This document shows positions 4,872-11,352 of a stretch of 11,352 nucleotides of DNA, piece after piece. Within the stretch, counting starts at the first letter, position 1; each line of letters starts with the position of its first letter. The notes beneath the pieces are model-generated. The model was not told where the DNA came from. It did not search any database and saw nothing but the letters and a program-made list of their open reading frames with translations. The stretch lies in contig CAYGBM010000040.1 in assembly GCA_964348225.1 (NCBI GenBank), positions 1 to 11,352 of the forward strand, in the 5' to 3' direction. A program made the translations under genes and the position numbers. This DNA is from CAYGBM01 sp964348225. Lineage in GTDB: Bacteria; Patescibacteriota; Minisyncoccia; Minisyncoccales; CG1-02-41-26.

Positions 4872-7064
4872 TTATTTATATTCAAACTTTATGCCACTTG
4901 CGTCTTGAAAATCATCGTCTTCTTGTTTGTGGATGTAAATCTCTCTTGGTTTAGCACCATCCTGCGGCCCCACTACTCCATTTTCCTCTAACATATCTAA
5001 AATGCGAGCTGCTCTAGCATAGCCAACCCTTAACCTTCTCTGCAAAAGAGAAGCAGAAGCTTTTTTGTATTCCAAAACAACTTTTTTTGCCTCTTCATAT
5101 AAAGGCTCTTCAAGAGAATCCTCTTCCTGGGAGGTATCTTCCCTTTCCACTTGTTCCTCTAATTGCTTACCAAGGTCGCTCACAAGCTCTTCCTGCTCCT
5201 CTGTCAAGTTCTCTTTTTTGATAAAGTTAACCAGTTTTTTAATCTCAGCACCACTAATAAAGCTTCCTTGAATTCTCTTGGGCTTGGAAAACTCTGAGGA
5301 AAGAAATAGCATATCTCCTCTTCCCAGTAGTTTCTCAGCACCAGCTGTATCTAAGATAGTTCTTGAATCAACCTGGCTTGCAACCTGAAAAGCGATTCTG
5401 GAAGTAATATTTGCTTTAATCAAGCCAGTAATCACCTCTACGGACGGTCTTTGGGTAGCTACCACCAAATGGATTCCAACCGCTCTTGCTAACTGGCTCA
5501 GCCTGACAATGCCAGCCTCTACCTCTCTGCCTTTTGCTGCCATTAAGTCTGCCAACTCATCAATAATCAAAACAATATAAGGCATTGTTGTCATGCCCTC
5601 CTGCTGGTTTTTCGGCTTTTCCGATAAACCTCTGTTATAAGACAAAATATCTCGCATACCTACCTCACGCAACACCTCAAACCTCCTTTCCATTTCACCA
5701 ACCAGCCAATTCAAAACGTTAACTGCTTTTTGGGCTTTAAAAATCACTGGGGCAAGAAGATGAGGTAAATTGCCGTAAACCGGGAATTCCACTCTTTTGG
5801 GGTCTATAAGAATTAATCTTAGAATCTTAGGAGAGTTTCGAAAAATCAGGCTCGTAATCAATGCGTTTAAACAAATCGTCTTGCCAGAACCAGTACTGCC
5901 AGCCACCAAAAAATGGGGCATGCCAGCTAAGTTTGGGTAAACGGGCCTCCCCATCACATCTCTGCCTAAAGCAAAAGCCAGGGGAGAGGAGTCCTTGAGA
6001 AAGTCTGAAGAGCCAATCAAGCTGCCCAGCTTAACTTTAGCTCTTACCTTGTTTGGAACTTCAATCCCCACCAAGGATCTGCCAGGAACAGGTGCTTCAA
6101 TTCTTATTGGGTGGGAAGCTAAAGCCAATGCTAAATCATTGTTCAGAGATGTTATCTTTGAAAGTTTAACTCCTTCAGCTGGCTTTAAGGTATACTGGGT
6201 AACCGTGGGGCCGATATTTACTTCTGACATCTCCACTTCAATTCCAAAGTTCTGAAGAGCTTTTTTGATAATCAATGCATTTTGGTCGATATCGCCGCTC
6301 GAAGGCTTTTCATCCTTTATATCGAAAAGGCTAAGAGGTGGCCGTTTATATTTCCCTCCAACCTCCTTTGGAAAGTCTGGAGGTTTAATTTCAGAAACAG
6401 TTTCTTCCAGCTTTGAAGAAGTTGTTTTTACCTTCTTCTGTAAAAGCTCAATGGGTTTTATTTCAAATTTTGGCTCCCCCTCTGCTACAGCAGCAACAGA
6501 TTCTTCCTTTTCTGCCCTTTCCTTCCTAAGCTTTTCTGCAATCTTCTTTGAAAAAGCTTCTCTTTTGGGCATAAATTCCCAAATAATTAAAACACCAATC
6601 AAAACTAAGGCAGAAAAAACAACAAAAGCTATTGCCTCGTTAAAATAACGGAAAAATGGCCAGCTGAGTAGATAACCTAACCACCCTCCGTTTTTCTGGG
6701 CTACATCCTGGGCTGCCAAAATACCTGAAACCCCACAAATAAAAACTAGGATGCCAAGAATAATGGGCGTCAATACCCTCTTCTTTTGAGGCTTCCATAT
6801 CAAAAGCCCCCCTAAAACAAACAAAAAGGGAGCAATAAATAGAGTTTTCCCTATTACAGAATAAAATGCCTTGAAAACAAACCGACCCCCTGTTCCAGCT
6901 TTGTCAAATAAAGAAAAAGTAATCACCACAGCCAAAAGAATCATCACAATCAGCCCGATTAGTCTTCTGAGCCTTAAAGTAAAAATAGGGTATTTTTGAC
7001 GATTTTTTCCCCCATTCTGAGCTTTCTTGTTCTTTTCTCTTTTGTTTTTTTTAGATTTGGCCAC
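4872..7064 (-). CDS. ftsK: DNA translocase FtsK
   Basis: FtsK is a septum-anchored ATP-driven DNA pump that clears and aligns chromosome ends at division. From a GTG at 7064 the protein has 730 residues: a basic N-terminus (1-34), four membrane segments (about 35-53, 71-90, 97-117, 143-162), a short charged linker, the motor with Walker A G389-S-T-G-S-G-K-T396 and Walker B 'VLIIDELADL' (D502), and a complete winged-helix gamma domain (about 655-699, 'ASASLLQRRLRVGYARAARI'). The gamma domain reads polarity sequences and activates XerCD in relatives, so a dif/Xer system is likely elsewhere. The frame stays open to a TTG at 7124, but those extra residues are hydrophobic and non-typical and overlap a candidate -10, so I prefer GTG. 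The linker is far shorter than in E. coli. It lies upstream of recA. Confidence 0.95.
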   Translation of the reverse strand: MAKSKKNKREKNKKAQNGGKNRQKYPIFTLRLRRLIGLIVMILLAVVITFSLFDKAGTGGRFVFKAFYSVIGKTLFIAPFLFVLGGLLIWKPQKKRVLTPIILGILVFICGVSGILAAQDVAQKNGGWLGYLLSWPFFRYFNEAIAFVVFSALVLIGVLIIWEFMPKREAFSKKIAEKLRKERAEKEESVAAVAEGEPKFEIKPIELLQKKVKTTSSKLEETVSEIKPPDFPKEVGGKYKRPPLSLFDIKDEKPSSGDIDQNALIIKKALQNFGIEVEMSEVNIGPTVTQYTLKPAEGVKLSKITSLNNDLALALASHPIRIEAPVPGRSLVGIEVPNKVRAKVKLGSLIGSSDFLKDSSPLAFALGRDVMGRPVYPNLAGMPHFLVAGSTGSGKTICLNALITSLIFRNSPKILRLILIDPKRVEFPVYGNLPHLLAPVIFKAQKAVNVLNWLVGEMERRFEVLREVGMRDILSYNRGLSEKPKNQQEGMTTMPYIVLIIDELADLMAAKGREVEAGIVRLSQLARAVGIHLVVATQRPSVEVITGLIKANITSRIAFQVASQVDSRTILDTAGAEKLLGRGDMLFLSSEFSKPKRIQGSFISGAEIKKLVNFIKKENLTEEQEELVSDLGKQLEEQVEREDTSQEEDSLEEPLYEEAKKVVLEYKKASASLLQRRLRVGYARAARILDMLEENGVVGPQDGAKPREIYIHKQEDDDFQDASGIKFEYK

Positions 7065-7074
7065 AGCTTTTAAA

Positions 7075-7080
7075 AATATA
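7075..7080 (-). promoter_or_regulatory. Weak candidate -10 box for ftsK-recA
   Basis: TATATT lies on the minus strand, preceded directly by TTG, and would start transcription near 7068, about four bases before the GTG at 7064. No good -35 stands at the right distance (TTGCTT is only 14 nt upstream). It is supported mainly by the rpoC terminator just upstream, which implies a new promoter is needed, and by the similar near-leaderless spacing at the divergent promoters. Confidence 0.3.
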
Positions 7081-7122
7081 CAATAAAAAGATACAAGCAA
7101 CTTAATTTTAGCACAAACAAAC

Positions 7123-7150
7123 AAAAAAAGCTATCCTTGAGGAGATAACC
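7123..7150 (-). terminator. Intrinsic terminator downstream of rpoC
   Basis: On the minus strand GTTATC pairs with GATAGC (7149-7144 with 7135-7130, one G-T pair), or alternatively GTTA plus TCC pairs with GGATAGC around a TCAA loop. Seven T residues (7129-7123) follow immediately. Position and orientation fit the end of the rpoB-rpoC transcript. The stem is modest, so read-through into ftsK is possible. Confidence 0.65.
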
Positions 7151-7163
7151 TTGTAATGTCAAC

Positions 7164-7209
7164 GGTTGGGGGCTTACCCCCACACCAGAACTTCGTTTGG
7201 TGTGGGGGT
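7164..7209. other. Stacked, mutually exclusive GC-rich hairpins at the rpoC stop
   Basis: CCCCCACACCA (7177-7187) pairs perfectly with TGGTGTGGGGG (7198-7208); an extra A-T pair outside (7176/7209) brings the stem to 12 bp with a loop of about 10 nt, abutting the rpoC stop codon. The same C-run can instead pair with GGGGG at 7168-7172 around a CTTA loop, with GG/CC (7164-7165 with 7185-7186) outside. No T-run follows on the minus strand, so this does not look like a terminator itself. It may be a REP-like insertion or a structure protecting the 3' end of the rpoBC mRNA. Confidence 0.6.
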
Positions 7210-10200
7210 TTACTTCCTGAAGCCAGTGCCAGCAGGTATCAATCTACCAATAATAACGTTTTCTTTTAATCCCAATAATCTATCTTCCTTACCAACAAGC
7301 GCAGCTCTGATTAAAACCCGAGAGGTTTCTTGAAAGGAAGCAGCTGATAGGAAGCTATCTGAAGTTAAAGCAACCCTTGAAATACCAAGAATGATTGGTT
7401 TGGCTTTTGCTTTCTGTTTTTTCTCTTTTTCAAGCATTTTTTGGGTTTCATCAAATTCCGCCCGAGAAACAATCTGTCCTGGCACCCAGGGACCATCTCC
7501 AGGATTAGTAACTCTTAATCTGGAAAACATCTGTCTTATTATTATCTCAATGTGTTTATCATGAATGTTGATTCCCTCCCCCACATATATCCTTTGGACC
7601 TCCTTAACAATATAACGTTGGGTTTTTTGGATACCAGAGGTTCTAAAAAGCTTTTTTAAATCTAAACTACCTTGGCAAATCGGTTGACCCGCCTTAACAG
7701 TATCTCCTGTTTTTACATAGATTTCAGCATCCGGAGGAATTCTATACTCAATAACATCCGTGGATTTTTTACTTTTTGTTTTAGATTTGGACTTAGCTTT
7801 AGTTTTAACCCCAGAAGATTTAGAAGGGGATGCTACCCGCACTACTCCTGTTTCTGGATCCACCTTTGTTATCTTGCCTTCAGCCAAAGTCATCACGCCT
7901 TCACCTTTTGGAGGCCTTGTTTCAAAAATTTCTTCAACCCTTGGCAAACCGCGAGTAATATCTCCAGCCCCGCTTACCCCTCCTAAGTGGAAGGTTCTCA
8001 TGGTAAGCTGAGTGCCTGGCTCTCCTATCGACTGGGCAGCCACAATACCAACCGCCTCTCCAGTTTCAACTAAGGCGTTTCTTCCCATATCCCATCCATA
8101 ACATTTTTGGCAAATTCTTCGTGCCAGTTTACACGTTAAAGGAGAGCGAACGGACAACCTTGAAATTTCAGCTTCATCTATCTTTGTGGCTTTCTCCCAA
8201 TCTATCATTTCCCCAGCCTTAACTATTTTGCTGCCTGACTTTAGATCTTTTACATCAGAAGCTACGATTCTCCCCACAATTTTAAACCTGAAATCTTGAC
8301 CAATCTCCCCAGCATCCTCTTTAAAAACCTCCATGCCTGTTTTGTCGCCACAATCTTCCCGAGAAACAATAAGCTCGTGGCTAACATCAACAAGCCTTCT
8401 TGTTAAATAACCAGAAGCTGAAGTACGAAGAGCTGTATCAGCTGTTCCCTTTCTTGCTCCGTGGGTAGAAATAAAATATTCCAAAACATCAAAACCTTCT
8501 TTAAAAGAATTTTTAATAGGAAGTTCAATGATTCTGCCAGCGGGTGAGGTAACTAGCCCCTTCATGCCAGCCATCTGCACTGGCTGAGCCCAAGAACCCC
8601 TAGCCCCCGAATCAATCATTGAAAAAACAGGACCTCTTTTGGGAAGAACCTCTGGAACAAGTCTTTCAACGTTTTCTTTAACTCCCTGCCAAATTTCAAT
8701 TAGCTTCGACGTTCGTTCTTTATGAGAAAGGAACCCTCTTTTGAAATGACCTTCAATTTTGTCAACCTCCTTCTCTGCTTCTTCCAACAAGGTCTTTTTT
8801 TGTGGGGGAACAATCAAATCGTCCATGCCCCAGCTTATTCCTGATAAAGTGGCAAATTCAAAACCAAGCTCTTTGATTTTGTCTAAGGTCTTTTGGGTGT
8901 GTTCTTTGGGATATTTTTCAATGATTCTTCCAATAGTCCTTGAAAGGAATTTTGAGTTTACGTGCTCATTAACAAAAGGATGGTCATCAGGCAGAGCTTC
9001 ATTGAATATAATTCTACCACAAGTAGTTTCCCTTAAACTGTATTTTTGGGAATTATCAGATTTGTCAGATATGTTGGCTTTATCTTGCATCAAAACCTTA
9101 ATCCTTGCCCTGAGCTCAACCTTGCCTAATCGATAAGCTAAAATCGCCTCTTCAGGGCTGCTGAAAACTCTGTCCTCGCGTTGAGCACCTTCATCCATTC
9201 CAGTTAAATAATAACAGCCAAGAATAATATCTTGAACAGGAGTTACCACTGGTAAACCATCGGCTGGCTTCAGAAGATTTTTTGAAGAAAGCATAAGCTC
9301 TGAAGACTCTTTTTGGGCATCCTCTGAAAGAGGCAGGTAAACAGCCATTTGGTCGCCGTCAAAGTCGGCATTATAGGCATGGCAAACTAAAGGATGAATT
9401 TTTATTGCTTCTCCCTCAATTAATCTGGGCTCGAAAGCTTGAATTCCCAATCTGTGCAAAGTAGGGGCTCGGTTCAATAAAACAAGTTTGTCCTGAACGA
9501 CCTCTTCCAGGGCTGCCCAAACTTCATCAATGCCTTCGTCAATCAGGCGAGTTGCCCCCCTGATATTATAAGCAAGTTCTTTGTCTAGAAGTTTTTTAAT
9601 CACAAAGGGCCGGAAAAGCTCAAGGGCCATAATCTTAGGAATTCCGCATTGAAATAACTCAAGCTCAGGTCCTGGAGCAATCACCGACCTTCCGGAATAA
9701 TCAACCCTTTTCCCTAAAAGATTTCTTCGAAATCTCCCTTGTTTTCCGCTAAGAATATCAGCTAATGACTTAAGCAGTCGCTTTCCTCCAGTACTTGCTG
9801 TAAGCATCTGCCCCTTTCTCATTCTATTATCTAAGAGGGCATCAACCGCTTCTTGCAACATTCTTTTTTCGTTTCTGACAATAACTTCAGGGGCTGAAAT
9901 CTCAAGCAAATATTTTAATCTGTTGTTTCTATTTATTACTCTTCTGTAAAGGTCGTTTAAGTCTGAAGAAGCATATCTTCCTCCGTCAAGCTGAACCATA
10001 GGACGGAGGTCCGGAGGCAAAACCGGCAGAGCTTTAAGCAACATCCACTCCGGTCTGATTTTTGCCCTTTGCATTCCTTCAAAAAGCCTTAAGCTTGCTA
10101 AGGTCTTTTTCCGTTTTGTCCCAACTTCTTTTTCCCCTTCCGCTTTCAACCTCTTCATTTCTTTTTTTAGGTCTATTTTTTCAAAAATTCCCCGCAATGT

Positions 10201-10863
10201 TTCAGCGCCCGTGCCTGCCTCAAAAGCCTCGCCGTATTTTATAGAAAAATCCCGATATTGTGTTTCAGACAAAACCTTCAAAGGCTCTAAGGAAAGAACC
10301 TCCTCTCTTCTTTTTGCTAAGACCTTTTTAAGTTCTTCTTCTTTTTCTTTTCGTTGGGTTTTTGATAATTTTTGCCCCTTTAAATCTTTGATTCTTTGAT
10401 GGAATTCTTCGTCAATGTCTTTTAAAAGCCTCTCTTTTGCTTGTTTGTTAACTTCAGTTATAATATAGGCTGCAAAGTAAATAACCCTTTCTAATTTTTG
10501 GGAGGGCAAACCAAGCACCATGCCTATTCTTGAAGGCACGCCTCTCAAAAACCAGATATGGCTAACAGGGGTTGCCAATTTTATATGGCCCATTCTTTCC
10601 CTTCGAACCGCACTTTTTGTTACCTCAACCCCACATCTATCGCAAATTATCTCTTTAAACCTTATTCCCTTGTATTTTCCGCAGTAACACTCGTAATCTT
10701 TTGTTGGTCCAAAAATCTTCTCACAAAAAAGCCCGTCCTTTTCTGGTCTTTGAGTCCGGTAGTTAATGGTTTCGGGTTTCTTTACCTCTCCATTAGACCA
10801 CGATAAGATCTCATCAGGAGAGGCTACTTTTATACGAATTGATTGTAGATCTGATACTTTCAT
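7210..10863 (-). CDS. rpoC: DNA-directed RNA polymerase subunit beta-prime
   Basis: This subunit carries most of the RNA polymerase active site. The 1217-residue protein begins with the zinc ribbon C59-x-C61...C74-x2-C77, then the switch and lid regions, and the catalytic loop 'NADFDGDQMA' with magnesium ligands D500, D502 and D504. The bridge-helix and trigger-loop region includes 'SGARGSWAQPVQMAGMKG' and 'FISTHGARKGTADTALRT'. The second zinc site is C838, C911, C918, C921, followed by 'AAQSIGEPGTQLTMRTFHLG'. It ends with the typical 'GRLIPAGTG'. The length is near that of B. subtilis (about 1200), so the large trigger-loop insertion of E. coli is absent. A Lys/Ser-rich low-complexity stretch lies near residues 1012-1035. 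It follows rpoB by 25 bp in the usual order. No Shine-Dalgarno sequence precedes the ATG at 10863. Confidence 0.99.
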   Translation of the reverse strand: MKVSDLQSIRIKVASPDEILSWSNGEVKKPETINYRTQRPEKDGLFCEKIFGPTKDYECYCGKYKGIRFKEIICDRCGVEVTKSAVRRERMGHIKLATPVSHIWFLRGVPSRIGMVLGLPSQKLERVIYFAAYIITEVNKQAKERLLKDIDEEFHQRIKDLKGQKLSKTQRKEKEEELKKVLAKRREEVLSLEPLKVLSETQYRDFSIKYGEAFEAGTGAETLRGIFEKIDLKKEMKRLKAEGEKEVGTKRKKTLASLRLFEGMQRAKIRPEWMLLKALPVLPPDLRPMVQLDGGRYASSDLNDLYRRVINRNNRLKYLLEISAPEVIVRNEKRMLQEAVDALLDNRMRKGQMLTASTGGKRLLKSLADILSGKQGRFRRNLLGKRVDYSGRSVIAPGPELELFQCGIPKIMALELFRPFVIKKLLDKELAYNIRGATRLIDEGIDEVWAALEEVVQDKLVLLNRAPTLHRLGIQAFEPRLIEGEAIKIHPLVCHAYNADFDGDQMAVYLPLSEDAQKESSELMLSSKNLLKPADGLPVVTPVQDIILGCYYLTGMDEGAQREDRVFSSPEEAILAYRLGKVELRARIKVLMQDKANISDKSDNSQKYSLRETTCGRIIFNEALPDDHPFVNEHVNSKFLSRTIGRIIEKYPKEHTQKTLDKIKELGFEFATLSGISWGMDDLIVPPQKKTLLEEAEKEVDKIEGHFKRGFLSHKERTSKLIEIWQGVKENVERLVPEVLPKRGPVFSMIDSGARGSWAQPVQMAGMKGLVTSPAGRIIELPIKNSFKEGFDVLEYFISTHGARKGTADTALRTSASGYLTRRLVDVSHELIVSREDCGDKTGMEVFKEDAGEIGQDFRFKIVGRIVASDVKDLKSGSKIVKAGEMIDWEKATKIDEAEISRLSVRSPLTCKLARRICQKCYGWDMGRNALVETGEAVGIVAAQSIGEPGTQLTMRTFHLGGVSGAGDITRGLPRVEEIFETRPPKGEGVMTLAEGKITKVDPETGVVRVASPSKSSGVKTKAKSKSKTKSKKSTDVIEYRIPPDAEIYVKTGDTVKAGQPICQGSLDLKKLFRTSGIQKTQRYIVKEVQRIYVGEGINIHDKHIEIIIRQMFSRLRVTNPGDGPWVPGQIVSRAEFDETQKMLEKEKKQKAKAKPIILGISRVALTSDSFLSAASFQETSRVLIRAALVGKEDRLLGLKENVIIGRLIPAGTGFRK

Positions 10864-10869
10864 GTAAAC

Positions 10870-10897
10870 AAGAATTAAAAATTAAGAATTAAGAATT
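10870..10897. repeat. AAGAATT heptad repeat across the rpoB stop and rpoB-rpoC gap
   Basis: Four consecutive heptads on the plus strand read AAGAATT, AAAAATT, AAGAATT, AAGAATT. Three are identical and one differs at a single base. The array fills most of the 25-bp rpoB-rpoC spacer and extends into rpoB, supplying its stop codon and last two codons (Asn, Ser). It also occupies the place where an rpoC ribosome binding site would be expected. Confidence 0.7.
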
Positions 10898-11352
10898 TTT
10901 GCTCTTTTCCCTTCTACCTGCATCCTTTTCTTCAACCACTTTTGTCTTGACTTCAACGTTCAATCCCAGAGACTTCAATTCAGAAACCAGCAAATTAAAA
11001 GAGGCTGGTAGATTCGGCTTTTTCACTACCTCTCCCTTTAAAATAGCTTCGTAGGTGGCAGCTCGTCCTGGTACATCATCCGATTTAATAGTCAACATCT
11101 CCTGCAAAATGTAAGCTGCCCCATATGCCTCCAACGTCCAAACTTCCATTTCGCCAAATCTCTGCCCTCCAAACTGAGCCTTACCCCCTAAGGGTTGCTG
11201 GGTTATCAATGAGTAAGGGCCAATTGAACGCATATGGATTTTATCTTCAACCATATGAATCAATTTCATCATATAGATAAAACCTACCGTAATTTTCGTT
11301 GGAAAAGGCTGCCCTGTTCTTCCATCATACAAAGTAACCTGGCCTGATTCTG
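10889..11352 (-). CDS. rpoB: DNA-directed RNA polymerase subunit beta, C-terminal fragment
   Basis: Only the last 153 codons lie in the window; the gene continues past the right edge in frame (last whole codon at 11348-11350). The visible part is the highly conserved C-terminal region that clamps onto beta-prime: 'LYDGRTGQPFPTKITVGFIY', then 'KIHMRSIGPYSLITQQPLGG', 'FGGQRFGEMEVWTLEAYGAA' and 'LTIKSDDVPGRAATYEAI'. Most bacteria have ARSTGPYSLVT in the second motif, so the MRSI form is a lineage marker. A charged tail ends in 'EKSKNS'; its last two codons and stop come from the heptad repeat. The rifampicin-binding region is not included. It is upstream of rpoC in the standard operon. Confidence 0.98.
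   Translation of the reverse strand, partial: ESGQVTLYDGRTGQPFPTKITVGFIYMMKLIHMVEDKIHMRSIGPYSLITQQPLGGKAQFGGQRFGEMEVWTLEAYGAAYILQEMLTIKSDDVPGRAATYEAILKGEVVKKPNLPASFNLLVSELKSLGLNVEVKTKVVEEKDAGRREKSKNS

Noticed and set aside
7065..7124. TTG start for ftsK at 7124
   Set aside because: It would add a Cys/Phe-rich leader of 20 residues not typical of FtsK; the GTG at 7064 begins with the usual basic N-terminus and follows a candidate -10.
7134..7162. TTGACA on the minus strand (7162-7157) as a promoter -35 for ftsK
   Set aside because: No acceptable -10 at 16-19 nt (best is AAGGAT), and any transcript would pass straight into the terminator hairpin and T-run at 7150-7123.
8759..9136. Open frame of 125 codons on the plus strand inside rpoC
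   Set aside because: It is antisense to strongly conserved rpoC sequence and has no domain character or regulatory signal; it is a shadow frame. The same applies to 6265-6648 inside ftsK.
10870..10897. CRISPR-like or direct-repeat array
   Set aside because: Units are 7 bp with no spacers and no cas gene; these are simple tandem repeats.
1..11352. UGA recoded as glycine, as in some CPR lineages
   Set aside because: All identified genes run full length under the standard code with no in-frame TGA, and glycines in conserved motifs that I checked use ordinary GGN codons.
1..11352. A previously undescribed gene system
   Set aside because: All coding space belongs to well-known housekeeping families in familiar order; no unassigned ORF or mobile gene remains. 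Only small regulatory and repeat features are unexplained.

Overview
This is a compact stretch of bacterial housekeeping chromosome carrying eight genes, two of them cut by the window edges. The proteins are bacterial in type: beta and beta-prime RNA polymerase, RecA, FtsK, SSB, bS6 and bS18. Base composition is moderately AT-rich, all visible stops are TAA or TAG, and the standard code reads cleanly through every gene. Short spacers, a lean beta-prime of 1217 residues without the large insertion of gamma-proteobacteria, a short bS18, a lysine-rich tail on bS6, an 'MRSIGPY' variant in RpoB and almost no Shine-Dalgarno sequences together suggest a Patescibacteria/CPR genome, perhaps Parcubacteria-like. 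That assignment is an inference and has not been tested by any search.

Layout from left to right. Positions 1-2401 (minus strand) hold two tandem, divergent phosphohexomutase paralogues. The downstream one runs off the left edge, and the 107-bp gap between them carries REP-like hairpins. A 62-bp divergent intergenic region with interleaved candidate promoters separates them from the plus-strand operon rpsF-ssb-rpsR (2464-3726), the classic bS6-SSB-bS18 cluster. This operon converges on recA across an AT-rich heptad-repeat tract and a probable bidirectional terminator. On the minus strand, reading from the right edge, come the 3' end of rpoB, rpoC, a 145-bp gap with strong hairpins and a terminator, then ftsK and recA 20 bp apart.

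The genes cover core functions: transcription (rpoB, rpoC), ribosomal small-subunit proteins (rpsF, rpsR), single-strand DNA handling and recombination (ssb, recA), chromosome translocation at division (ftsK), and sugar-phosphate supply for the cell envelope (the two mutases). FtsK keeps its DNA-reading gamma domain and SSB keeps its protein-docking tip, so both pathways look intact.

I found no mobile element gene, CRISPR array, defence system, RNA gene or unknown ORF, and I do not think a novel system is present. What deserves a second look is small-scale: crossed divergent promoters that would give near-leaderless mRNAs, heptad repeats abutting two stop codons, stacked hairpins behind rpoC, REP-like palindromes between the mutases, a hairpin over the rpsR start region, and several substitutions in conserved motifs. 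No gap between genes exceeds 150 bases.
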